From: Caulobacter sp. CCH9-E1
GTDB taxonomy: Bacteria; Pseudomonadota; Alphaproteobacteria; Caulobacterales; Caulobacteraceae
Assembly: GCF_001556515.1 (NCBI RefSeq)
Contig: NZ_LSJA01000374.1
Location: 1 to 23,735, forward strand
Direction of reading: 5' to 3'
Length of the DNA: 23,735 nt
The translations under genes were made by a program, and so were the position numbers. The notes below the pieces were generated by a model. That model searched no databases. It was not told the DNA's origin and saw nothing but the letters and a program-made list of their open reading frames with translations. Positions 14,946 to 23,735 of this stretch are shown here, piece by piece (the stretch's first letter is position 1; each line of letters starts with the position of its first letter).

Positions 14946-15131
14946 TCAGGCCCACCGCGCGGTGGCGGCGTTCAGTTCGATCGTCCACAGACGTTCCTGG
15001 AGGCTTTGCCGTCGCAGGCTCCAGATCTGGATCTTGGCCTTGTCCGGATTGGGCCGTGCGCCTTCTTCGCGCATGGCCATGGTCAGCCGCGCGATCTCCG
15101 CACGCAGCTGCTGGGCGTTCATCAAGGGCAT
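14946..15131 (-). CDS. Small protein of unknown function, partner of the TerB-like gene
   Basis: A 61-residue protein I do not recognise. The first about 25 residues are predicted helix (MNAQQLRAEIARLTMAMREE), then a Pro/Asn break (ARPNPDKAKIQIW) and a second helix (RRQSLQERLWTIELNAATARWA, last 22). It resembles a helical hairpin. AGAGGAG lies about 11 bases before ATG 15131; an internal ATG at 15122 is possible. It ends four bases before the TerB-like start, so it is the first gene of a two-gene unit. Composition fits the host genes. Confidence 0.7.
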   Translation of the reverse strand: MPLMNAQQLRAEIARLTMAMREEGARPNPDKAKIQIWSLRRQSLQERLWTIELNAATARWA

Positions 15132-15205
15132 GTTGTCGCTCTCCTCTGTTGGGGGAGTGCGCCGATGCCGGGCGAATGGGGCTCAGAGGGGGTAAGCGGC
15201 CTCCA

Positions 15206-15263
15206 GGACCCAGCATCGAGCGCACTCGATGCGGTCCGACATCACGCCCGACGCGAAGCGTCG
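15206..15263. other. Two strong hairpins between epmA and the small gene
   Basis: GGACC-CA-GCATCGAG (15206-15220) pairs with CTCGATGC-GGTCC (15225-15237), 13 bp with a two-base bulge, and CGACGC/GCGTCG (15249-15263) with a three-base loop. They could end epmA transcription or form a leader of the 61-residue gene. No U tract is seen. Confidence 0.5.
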
Positions 15264-15348
15264 AAACGTCAGAGGGGCCCGGCCCGCAGTTAGAAGTTTG
15301 GTTGAAATCGAGCGGGACTCAAGAGGGGCGATGGAGATTTTTCGCGGT

Positions 15349-16395
15349 CTATCCCGCGACGGGCGTCCAGAGGACGTCTTCGATCCGCCGGGCGCCGGTC
15401 GCCAAGAGGGCCAGGCGGTCGAAGCCCAGGGCCGAGCCCGACGCCTCCGGCATGTGGGCCAGGGCGGCCAGGAAGTCCTCGTCGATGGGATGGCGCTCGC
15501 CATAGACGCGGGCCTTCTCGTCCATCTCCAGCCCGAAGCGGCGGCGCTGCTCCATGGGGTCGGTGAGCTCGCCGAAGGCGTTGGCCAGCTCGACGCCGCA
15601 GGCATAGAGCTCGAAGCGCTCGGCGACTCGCGGATCGGAAGCCTTAGGACGCGCCAGGGCCGCCTCGGGGATCGGATATTCGCAAAGGATCGTGGGGCGG
15701 CCTTCGCCCAGTCGCGGCTCGACCTTTTCGACGATGATCCGGCTGAAGATGTCGGCCCAGGTGTCGTCCTCCGCCACGCGAACACCAGCCTCGGCGGCCT
15801 CGGCGGCCAACGCGTGGCGGTCTGTTTCGCCGTCTGAGGCGATGCTGGCCAGCAGATCGACGCCGGCGTGGCGCCGAAAGGCCTCGGCCACCGAGAGGCG
15901 TTCGGGAACGGCGAAGGGATCGCAGGCCATGCCTCGGAACGCGAAGCGCCGGGTTCCCGCCGTCTCGGCCGCCAGAGCGACCAGATCAGCGCAATCGTCC
16001 ATCAGCGTCTCGTACGGCGCCTCGGCGCGGTACCACTCCAGCATCGTGAACTCGGGATGGTGCAACGGCCCGCGCTCTCGATTGCGCCACACCTTGCCCA
16101 GGCTGAAGATCTTCGCCTCCCCCGCCGCCAGCAGCTTCTTGCAGGCAAACTCGGGCGAGGTGTGCAGATACAGCGGCGCGGCCTCGCCAGCGGCGTCCAG
16201 CGCTTCGGTGGCGAAGGCGTGCAGGTGCGCCTCGGCGCCCGGGGAGACCTGCAAGGCGGCGGTCTCGACCTCCTCGAAGCCCTCGGCCTCGAACCAGGCG
16301 CGGAAGGCCTTGGTGATCCGATTGCGGGCCAGGAGGAAGGGACGGCGGTCTTGGTGGACGTCCGTGCGCCACCAGGTCGAGGATGAGTGCGGCAA
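15349..16395 (-). CDS. epmA: Elongation factor P--(R)-beta-lysine ligase
   Basis: A 348-residue class II aminoacyl-tRNA synthetase-like enzyme (EpmA/PoxA/GenX) that attaches (R)-beta-lysine, or lysine, to a conserved lysine of EF-P. It lacks the anticodon-binding domain of LysRS. Seen: HTSPEFACKKLLAAG (79-92), motif 2 VWRNRERGPLHHPEFTMLEW (102-121), VELANAFGELTDP and motif 3 GSALGFDRLALL near the end. The start is probably TTG 16395; no ATG or GTG precedes the conserved WWRTDVHQDRRPFLLARNRI. It is divergent from efp, its substrate, with 120 bases between. EpmB, the aminomutase making beta-lysine, is not in this window. Confidence 0.95.
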   Translation of the reverse strand: MPHSSSTWWRTDVHQDRRPFLLARNRITKAFRAWFEAEGFEEVETAALQVSPGAEAHLHAFATEALDAAGEAAPLYLHTSPEFACKKLLAAGEAKIFSLGKVWRNRERGPLHHPEFTMLEWYRAEAPYETLMDDCADLVALAAETAGTRRFAFRGMACDPFAVPERLSVAEAFRRHAGVDLLASIASDGETDRHALAAEAAEAGVRVAEDDTWADIFSRIIVEKVEPRLGEGRPTILCEYPIPEAALARPKASDPRVAERFELYACGVELANAFGELTDPMEQRRRFGLEMDEKARVYGERHPIDEDFLAALAHMPEASGSALGFDRLALLATGARRIEDVLWTPVAG

Positions 16396-16515
16396 GGGCT
16401 TTAAACCGAAGAGACTAGAGATTTCGGCCCTTTCGCTATAGGAGGGCGCTCACGGATCAATAGCACGAACGCGCCCGCGGCCTCGCGCGCGCTTTCCACC
16501 AAGGACGGTAACTAC
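16396..16515. promoter_or_regulatory. Divergent promoter region of epmA and efp
   Basis: The plus-strand sequence GCTATAGG (16435-16442) matches six of eight positions of the Caulobacter -10 consensus GCTANAWC, placed 74 bases before the efp start. TTTAAA (16400-16405) is the only AT-rich spot near the epmA start. No convincing -35 was found. Confidence 0.4.
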
Positions 16516-17082
16516 GTGAAGGTCGCAGCCAGCTCGCTCCGCAAAGGCTCCGTCGTCGATCTCGACGGCAAGCTCTATGTCGTCCTGAGCGCCGAGAACA
16601 TCCACCCCGGCAAGGGCACCCCGGTGACCCAGCTGAACATGCGCCGCATCTCGGACGGCGTGAAGGTTTCGGAACGCTACCGCACGACCGAGCAGGTCGA
16701 GCGCGCCTTCGTCGACGACCGCAACCACACCTTCCTGTACCAGGACGGCGAGGGTTTCCACTTCATGAACCCGGAAACCTACGACCAGCTCGTGGCGACG
16801 GAAGAGGTCATCGGCGACGCCGCGCCCTATCTGCAGGAAGGCATGACCGTCATCCTGTCGACCCACAACGACGTGCCGATCGCGATCGATCTGCCGCGCA
16901 CCGTGGTGCTCGAGATCGTCGACACCGAACCGTCAGTGAAGGGCCAGACCGCCAGCTCGTCCTACAAGCCCGCCGTGCTCAGCAACGGCGTGAAGACCAC
17001 GGTTCCGCCGTACATCACCTCGGGCACCAAGGTGGTGATCCTGACGGAAGACGGCTCGTACGTCGAACGCGCCAAGGACTAG
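16516..17082 (+). CDS. efp: Translation elongation factor P
   Basis: A 188-residue, three-domain protein that binds ribosomes stalled at polyproline stretches and stimulates peptide bond formation. The modification loop [10 protein letters not shown] places the acceptor lysine at residue 33, directly comparable to Lys34 of E. coli EF-P, the target of the epmA product encoded divergently. Domain 1 is about 1-63, domain 2 about 64-126, domain 3 about 128-188 ending [21 protein letters not shown], which is the family C-terminus. Start GTG 16516 with AAGGACGG upstream. A strong terminator follows 24 bases after the stop. Confidence 0.98.
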   Translation: MKVAASSLRKGSVVDLDGKLYVVLSAENIHPGKGTPVTQLNMRRISDGVKVSERYRTTEQVERAFVDDRNHTFLYQDGEGFHFMNPETYDQLVATEEVIGDAAPYLQEGMTVILSTHNDVPIAIDLPRTVVLEIVDTEPSVKGQTASSSYKPAVLSNGVKTTVPPYITSGTKVVILTEDGSYVERAKD

Positions 17083-17106
17083 GCGCGCGTCGGACGCTGA
17101 AACAGG

Positions 17107-17138
17107 AAAGGCCCGGCGGGAGACCGCCGGGCCTTTTT
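17107..17138. terminator. Bidirectional intrinsic terminator
   Basis: Perfect stem GGCCCGGCGG (17110-17119) with CCGCCGGGCC (17124-17133), loop GAGA, flanked by AAA on the left and TTTTT on the right. It ends efp on the plus strand and can also serve the minus-strand repeat-protein gene, which stops at 17183. Confidence 0.9.
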
Positions 17139-17182
17139 GCTGACAGGCCGCGCCGGTTCGTTGTGGCCGAACCAGAAGCCGC

Positions 17183-20100
17183 CTAGAGGCCGATCGCCTC
17201 CAACTGGCCTGGCGCCATCGCGTCGAGCTGCGCGGCGGTCAGCTTATTGATCTGCGCGCGAGACAGGCTGCTGAGCTGGCTGGGCTTGAAGGCGGCGATC
17301 TGGGCGGCCGTGAAGCCCGGGATCTGGCTCGGCATGATCTGGCCGACCTGCGTGGCGTCGAGGGCCTCGATCGAGGCGGCGGGCAACTGGCCCACCTGGG
17401 TCGTCGTGAGCGCGCCCAATTGCGCGCCGGAGAAGCGCGCCAGTCCGCTCGCCCCAAACGCGGTCAATTGCTCGGCCGTAAAGCCCCGCACCTGATTTGC
17501 GCTGAGGCCGCTGAACTGGTCTTCCGACATCGCGCCGATGGCGCTCATGGACAGGGCGCCGATCTGGCTGGATGTCAGACCGGCAATCTGCGTCCGGCTC
17601 AGCTCCCCCATGTCGGTCGGGCTGAGGCCGCGCACCTGCACCGGCGCCAGGGCCGAGATTTGCGCCGCGGTGAGCGCGGCGACCTGCGTCGCCGTCAGGG
17701 CGGAAATATCGGCCGCGGAGAAGCTCTCCATCTGCTGCGGGCTAAGTCCGCCGATCTGGGTGATGGTGATCTCGCCGATGTCGGCGGCGCTGAACTGCTC
17801 GATCTGGGTGGAGGTTAGGCCGCGCACCTGACTGGCCGTCAGCCGGGCGAACTGCGTCGCGTTCAAGGCCGAAAGGATTTCCCCGCGCACCGCGCCGATT
17901 TGCGCGGCCGACAGCGCGGCGACCTGGGTTTCCGACAGGCGTCCAAAGCTGCTGGCGTCGAGACTGGCGATCTGCGTCGTGGAAAGCCCGGTCACCTGGG
18001 TCGAGGTGAGGTTCGCCAGCCCGCTGGTCCCCAGCGCCCCAAGGGCCGAGGCGGAGAGCGCGCCAACCTGGCTGGCGCTCAGCGCCGCGACCTCGGTGGT
18101 CGACAGGCTGGCGATCAGGGTGGCGGAGACGCCAGCGATCTGGCTGGGAGTCAGTTGGCCGATGCGGGTCTTCACGGCGCTGTCGGGCAGGGCGGCGAGT
18201 TGGGTGCTCGTCAGACCGCCAAACTGGCTCGCCGACAATCCGGCGAGCGCCGTGGTGGAAAGCGAGGTCAGGTTCGTGACCGACAGCGCCGCGATTTGCG
18301 AAGGGGCGAGGCCGCTCACCTGTGTTCTCGAGAGCTCGGCGAAGTCGCTGGTCGACAGGGCGCTGACCTGGGGCGCGGTCAGGTTCTGAAGCTGCGTCGT
18401 CGACAGGCGCGCGACCTGCGTCGCCGTGAGCGCCGAGAAGGCCGTCGGGGTCAGCGCGGCGAGGAAGCCTCCGTTCAGGCCTCCCACTTGCGTGCTGGAC
18501 AGGCCCGCGAGCTGTTCGCCGGTCAGGTTCGCCGCTTGCGTGGCGTTGAGACCAGCCATCTGGGCGGCGGTCAAGGCGCCGACCTGCGTCGCGGTCAGAG
18601 CCGCCAGGGCGTCGGTCGCCAGCGCCCCCAGCTGAACGGAGCTCAAGGCCGCCAATTGGCTGCTGGACAGGCCGTTCAGTTGGGTTGGGCGCAGGGCCGA
18701 GATCTGTGACGGCGCCATGGCGCGGATCTGGTTGGCGCCGAGGGCCGCCACTTGGCTCGCGTTGAGCGCGGCCACGTCGGTCGAAGGCAGGGCGGCTATC
18801 TGCGATGCATTGATCGCGCCGATCTGCGTGGTGCTGAACTCGGCCATGTCCTCCGGCGAAAGGCTGCGGAGCTGCGTCGCCGTCAGCGCGGCGATATGAC
18901 TGGTCGAGAGGGCGGCGACACGCGAGGCGTCGAGCGCTGAAAAGGCGTTGGGCGAAAGACCCGCCAGCTGGGTTGGCGTCAGCAGGGCCAGGCGGTCGGC
19001 GTCCAGAGCGGCGATGGCCGTGGCGGAAAGGCCCGCGATCTGGGTCGATCGCAACGCCGCCCACTGCGTGGCCGACAGTTTTCGCAGGTCATCGGCGCCA
19101 AGGCCCACGAGCTGGGTCTGGGTCAGGCCCTGAGCTTGGACGGTGCTGAGGCTGGCCCACTGCGTGGCCGAAAGGTCCCCCACGACATCGGCCGACAACG
19201 CGCCGATCACATTGGAGGTCAGAGCGGTGATCTGAGTTCCGCTGAAAACGCTGAGCTGGGTGGACGTCAGGCTTCGGCCTTGGGTCGCGGTGAGGCCCCT
19301 CAACTGGTTTGCGTCCAGCCGCGCCAAACCGTCGAGCGACAGGCGGCCGAAGTTGTCCGGCGACAGGGCGCCGAGCTGCTGCGCCGTGAGCGACGCGATC
19401 TGAGTGACGCTAAGCGCGGAGGGGATGTCGGACGGCAGTTTGCCGATCTGATCCGCCGTCAGGGCCCGCAGTTGGATTGATCCGAAGGCGGCGATCTGCG
19501 TCGACGAGAGCGCGTCCAGCGCGGTCACCGACATCTTCGAGACCTGCGTCGCGGTGAGGCGGCCGATGATCCCGGTCGACAGGTGCGGCGCCATCGCGCC
19601 TATCTGGGTCGCATCCAGCAGCGCGATCTGGGTGGGACGCAGTTGCCCGACGTCGGTGTCGTCGAGACCGCTCAGCTGGGTGGCCGTCAGCCCGCGCAAC
19701 TGGTTGCCGGTTAGGCTGTCCACCTGCTCCTGGGTGAAGGCGGCGACGGCGGTCGATGTCAGGCCGCCAATCTGCTGACCGTTGAGGCCTCGGATTTCCG
19801 TGGTGCTGAGGCTGCCGATGTCGGTCGGGGTGAAGGCGCGGAGCTGCGTTGCGGTGATGCCGTAGAGCTGACCTTGGGAAAGCGGCCCAGCCTGCCGCAG
19901 CGCGGCCAACTGGGTTCCCGAAAGCGCGGCGATCTGCACCGCGGTCAGCGCCTGGGCTTGCTCCGTCGACAGGGCGGCGAGATCACTGCGCGACAGCGCC
20001 TTCAGCTGCAGCGGCGTCAGCGCCTTGAGCTGGGAGGGCGTGAACGCCGCGAAGGTCTCGTCGGTCAGGGCCGCCAGCCGGCTGGGGGGGAGGTCGCGGA

Positions 20101-21199
20101 TCTGACTGGCCGTGAAAGCCTTCAGCTGGGCGCGCGTGAACTCGTTGAAGTCTTCCCCGTTCAAGGCCTTCAGCTGTTCGCCGCGCAGGCGGGCGATCTG
20201 GCTGGCGCTGAGCGCGCCGACCTGGGTCGCGTTCAGGGCCGAGAAGGCGCTTGGCGACAACCCGCCGAGCGCCGCGGGATCCAGCGCAGCCAGCTGAGTG
20301 GTGTCGAGACCGGTGATCGCGGTGACGGAGAGCGCCGCGCCATGGCCGGCGTTCAGGCCCTTCAGCTGAGTTGGCGTCAGGGCGGCCAGGAACGCGGGGC
20401 TGGCCCGGCCAAGCTCCGTCGCCGAAAGGGCGCGGATCTGGGTCGGGCTGAGGACGGCCTTGCGATCACCCAGCGCGTTCAGCTGGGTCGAGGTCAGGGA
20501 CGAAAGCTGGCCGGGCGTGGCCGCGGACCACTGGCTCGCCGAGGTGAGGGCGATGGTCTCGGGCGGAAGGGCCCGCATGGTCGACGCCGAAAGACCCGCG
20601 AACTGGGTCGGTGTCAGGGCTCCGATCTGGCGGCCCGAGAGACTCACGATCTGGGTTGGGCCGAGCATGCCCAGTTGAGCGGGGGTCAGGCTTGCGACCT
20701 GATCCACGGTGAATTCCGCCATGTCGGCGGCCGAAAGGCCGCGCAGTTGAGCCGCGCTCAACGCGCGTAGCTGAACCGGCGATAGGCTCTGGACCTGGGT
20801 CGTGCTCAGGGCGGAGAAGTTCGTCGCGCTGAGGACCGCGATCTGGGTCATGCGCAGCCCGTCGAGCGCCTCGGCGCTCAGCGCCTGGATCTGCGTGCGC
20901 GACAGCGACGACACCTGCGCTTGGTTCAGCACCATCAGCTGGGTGCTGCTGAAGGCGACCGCGGGCAGTCGAGGCAGCTGTGAGGCCGTGAGGCCCGCCA
21001 GCTGGCTGGCGCCGAACCGGGCGAACTGTTCGGGAGTCAGGGCGGCGATAGCCGTCGCGCTGATCGCCGCGACCTGCTGCGAGGTGAGCCTGGCGAACTC
21101 CGAGGGCGGGGCGGCGGCGATCATCGCGCCACTGAGGGCGGCGATCCGGCTCGGCGCCAGGCTGGACAGGGCCGACGGATCGGAGCTGACAACCGCCAT
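17183..21199 (-). CDS. Giant octapeptide-repeat protein, L-[S/T]-x-x-Q-[I/V/L]-x-x
   Basis: A 1338-residue protein I cannot assign to a named family. After a 13-residue leader (MAVVSSDPSALSS) the whole chain parses into 165 units: 160 are exactly eight residues (for example LSATQIAA, LTPTQLAG) and five are irregular (5, 7, 6, 12 and 12 residues at about 78, 243, 434, 536 and 1004). Most units have Leu at 1, Ser/Thr at 2, Gln (or Asp/Glu) at 5 and Ile/Val/Leu at 6. S/T-x-x-Q/E is a helix-capping pattern, so short helices in a solenoid are plausible, but a beta form is not excluded. No Cys, no signal peptide, no membrane segment, no known domain. Start ATG 21199 is chosen for GGAG seven bases upstream, over a frame to 21235. 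Units differ at DNA level, so the array is old and maintained. Surface, secreted or scaffold roles are guesses. Confidence 0.9.
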   Translation of the reverse strand: MAVVSSDPSALSSLAPSRIAALSGAMIAAAPPSEFARLTSQQVAAISATAIAALTPEQFARFGASQLAGLTASQLPRLPAVAFSSTQLMVLNQAQVSSLSRTQIQALSAEALDGLRMTQIAVLSATNFSALSTTQVQSLSPVQLRALSAAQLRGLSAADMAEFTVDQVASLTPAQLGMLGPTQIVSLSGRQIGALTPTQFAGLSASTMRALPPETIALTSASQWSAATPGQLSSLTSTQLNALGDRKAVLSPTQIRALSATELGRASPAFLAALTPTQLKGLNAGHGAALSVTAITGLDTTQLAALDPAALGGLSPSAFSALNATQVGALSASQIARLRGEQLKALNGEDFNEFTRAQLKAFTASQIRDLPPSRLAALTDETFAAFTPSQLKALTPLQLKALSRSDLAALSTEQAQALTAVQIAALSGTQLAALRQAGPLSQGQLYGITATQLRAFTPTDIGSLSTTEIRGLNGQQIGGLTSTAVAAFTQEQVDSLTGNQLRGLTATQLSGLDDTDVGQLRPTQIALLDATQIGAMAPHLSTGIIGRLTATQVSKMSVTALDALSSTQIAAFGSIQLRALTADQIGKLPSDIPSALSVTQIASLTAQQLGALSPDNFGRLSLDGLARLDANQLRGLTATQGRSLTSTQLSVFSGTQITALTSNVIGALSADVVGDLSATQWASLSTVQAQGLTQTQLVGLGADDLRKLSATQWAALRSTQIAGLSATAIAALDADRLALLTPTQLAGLSPNAFSALDASRVAALSTSHIAALTATQLRSLSPEDMAEFSTTQIGAINASQIAALPSTDVAALNASQVAALGANQIRAMAPSQISALRPTQLNGLSSSQLAALSSVQLGALATDALAALTATQVGALTAAQMAGLNATQAANLTGEQLAGLSSTQVGGLNGGFLAALTPTAFSALTATQVARLSTTQLQNLTAPQVSALSTSDFAELSRTQVSGLAPSQIAALSVTNLTSLSTTALAGLSASQFGGLTSTQLAALPDSAVKTRIGQLTPSQIAGVSATLIASLSTTEVAALSASQVGALSASALGALGTSGLANLTSTQVTGLSTTQIASLDASSFGRLSETQVAALSAAQIGAVRGEILSALNATQFARLTASQVRGLTSTQIEQFSAADIGEITITQIGGLSPQQMESFSAADISALTATQVAALTAAQISALAPVQVRGLSPTDMGELSRTQIAGLTSSQIGALSMSAIGAMSEDQFSGLSANQVRGFTAEQLTAFGASGLARFSGAQLGALTTTQVGQLPAASIEALDATQVGQIMPSQIPGFTAAQIAAFKPSQLSSLSRAQINKLTAAQLDAMAPGQLEAIGL

Positions 21200-21278
21200 C
21201 GCTACTCCAACAACTCTTCGCGGCGCTGGCCGCAACCTTCACGAATCGCTAGACGACTTTAAGTGGAGTTTTGTTTAG

Positions 21279-21295
21279 TTCAAACTGTATTAACC
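21279..21295. promoter_or_regulatory. CtrA-like box upstream of the repeat-protein gene
   Basis: TTCA, seven bases, TTAACC: one mismatch to the CtrA consensus TTAA-N7-TTAACC, in an AT-rich island (about 21258-21302) of otherwise GC-rich DNA, about 80-96 bases before the repeat-protein ATG. If real, expression would be tied to the cell cycle. The site could also serve the divergent thioesterase gene. Confidence 0.45.
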
Positions 21296-21495
21296 ATAAT
21301 CGGATCGCTCCGCCTTCACGAAATCCACGAAGGCGCGCAGGGGCGCGGCATGTGGCGGCGGCGATCGAGGCGGCGGTTCCGGCGACCGCCGCGGCGGGGG
21401 CCCGGTGCGCCGAAGCGATGATGGCCCACCTCGACAGCGAGCGCGGGTCAAACTGACGCTTGCGTCCGGGGCGGAGGCGGGCGTCAGATGCCGTC

Positions 21496-21891
21496 ATGAG
21501 CACGCCCGTCTTCGACCTCGACCTTCTGCCGTTCGCCGCCCTGATGGGCGTCGAGATCATCCACGCCGCCCCCGATTGCGTCGAGGGACGGCTGCTGGTC
21601 CGGCCCGACCTGTGCACGGCCGGCGGCATCCTGCATGGCGGCGCGGCCATGGCCCTCGCCGATACGCTGGGGGCCATCGGCGCGTTCCTGTCGACGCCCG
21701 AGGGCAAGCGGACCACGACACTGGAGAGCAAGACCAACTTCATCGCCCCCGCCGCCGTCGGGACGACGGTGAAGGCCGCGGCGACGCCGCTGCACATCGG
21801 CCGGCGCTCAAGCATCTGGGTCACCCGCATCGAGGCCGAGGACGGCAAGCTGGTGGCGGTGGTCACCCAGACCCAGATGACCGTGGACTAG
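21496..21891 (+). CDS. PaaI-type hotdog thioesterase
   Basis: A 131-residue thioesterase of the PaaI/YbdB group. Signature: LCTAGGILHGGAAMALADTLGAIGA (about residues 39-63), with the HGG loop and the helix Asp that activates water, then SKTNFIAPAAVG. It would hydrolyse aryl- or acyl-CoA in the cytoplasm. ATG at 21496 is used because the family motif spacing fits; longer frames add Arg/Ala-rich residues. It is divergent from the repeat-protein gene and ends five bases from the convergent acyl-CoA ligase stop. A CoA ligase and a CoA thioesterase side by side suggest a shared role in acyl-CoA turnover. Confidence 0.93.
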   Translation: MSTPVFDLDLLPFAALMGVEIIHAAPDCVEGRLLVRPDLCTAGGILHGGAAMALADTLGAIGAFLSTPEGKRTTTLESKTNFIAPAAVGTTVKAAATPLHIGRRSSIWVTRIEAEDGKLVAVVTQTQMTVD

Positions 21892-21896
21892 GAAGG

Positions 21897-23519
<1,623 letters not shown>

Positions 23520-23735
23520 CGGCTCCTCCCCGGTCTTATCGTTGGGCTCAGGTTAGGGCGTTATCGCCCTTCTCGTGAAGGCGTTTTCCGCTCAATCCCA
23601 ACGGTGGGACCATGACGGATCATCTTCACGCGATCGCTCGCTGAAGGCGCTGGAAGGGACGCGGAGCGCCGGACATCCGTCCGGAGGTTTGAAGTGTGTG
23701 TACCGTTTCGACGAAGCCAGACGCTCCGCGCGGCC
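23520..23735. other. Hairpin-rich region at the right edge; possible structured RNA
   Basis: No gene over 11 codons. Hairpins: AGGGCG/CGCCCT (23555-23570), TCCCA/TGGGA (23596-23609). A 10-residue frame MTDHLHAIAR follows (23612-23644). Then CGCGGAGCG (23660-23668) pairs with CGCTCCGCG (23722-23730), enclosing the perfect hairpin CCGGAC-ATCC-GTCCGG (23669-23684). The ligase promoter must be in the left part. The window ends before any downstream gene is visible. Confidence 0.5.

Noticed and set aside
15183..15242. 19-residue minus-strand frame with a CxxC (MSDRIECARCWVLEAAYPL)
   Set aside because: No ribosome site, and its codons coincide with a 13-bp hairpin, which explains the sequence better.
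19874..20770. Long open frames antisense or out of frame to the octad gene (also 17742-19064, 17900-18709, 20466-21242)
   Set aside because: A GC-rich 24-base periodic coding sequence keeps stops out of the other frames. Their translations are Arg/Gly/Gln-rich mirror repeats without ribosome sites.
17183..21199. Tandem 24-base periodicity read as CRISPR or satellite DNA
   Set aside because: Units are contiguous, lack spacers, vary in sequence and keep one open frame of 1338 codons.
17183..21199. TAL-effector-like DNA-binding repeats (LTPxQ motif)
   Set aside because: TAL repeats are 33-35 residues with a variable di-residue. Here the period is eight and nothing else of the TAL unit is present.
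21271..21456. 61-residue plus-strand frame between the repeat-protein and thioesterase genes
   Set aside because: Starts at TTG inside the AT-rich promoter island without a ribosome site; Ala/Arg-rich shadow composition.

Overview
The window looks like chromosome from a high-GC alphaproteobacterium of the Caulobacter/Phenylobacterium type, carrying one end of an integrated accessory element. The host assignment rests on the style of the core genes (EF-P next to EpmA, a CHCC zinc-finger protein coupled to a hotdog thioesterase, the AzgA/NUP pair) and on a CtrA-like box. It is an inference from protein resemblance, because no database search was possible.

Positions 1 to about 9264 are the mobile element. 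Its gene set is typical of integrative elements of sphingomonads and related bacteria: a truncated DUF2285 protein, DUF932, DUF736, a large ParB-like protein, a FitAB/VapBC-type toxin-antitoxin pair, a small unknown protein and a large serine recombinase. A metal cassette (short CDF transporter, MerR regulator, UPF0060/YnfA membrane protein) sits between DUF736 and ParB, with a textbook MerR dyad in its divergent promoter. The recombinase gene ends inside the 3' part of a tRNA-Arg(CCG) gene on the opposite strand, which marks the junction with the host chromosome. The other end of the element lies left of the window. The gene-free stretch 166-685 is packed with hairpins, including a possible three-way junction and pseudoknot.

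Positions 9235-17140 are ordinary host genes: tRNA-Arg; a purine uptake pair (periplasmic NUP-family protein plus AzgA permease); an orphan ABC-2 type ATPase; a zinc-finger/thioesterase operon; a VIT1-type metal transporter; a TerB-like protein with a small partner; and epmA divergent from efp, the enzyme that modifies EF-P and its substrate. A strong terminator follows efp.

Positions 17183-21199 hold the most striking gene, a 1338-residue protein on the minus strand. Parsed by hand, it consists of 165 consecutive units of almost always exactly eight residues with consensus L-[S/T]-x-x-Q-[I/V/L]-x-x. It has no recognisable domain, signal peptide or cysteine. I know of no name or function for this architecture. 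Its upstream region is AT-rich and holds a near-consensus CtrA box. The window ends with a PaaI-type thioesterase convergent with an AMP-forming acyl-CoA ligase, then a hairpin-rich stretch that may encode a structured RNA.
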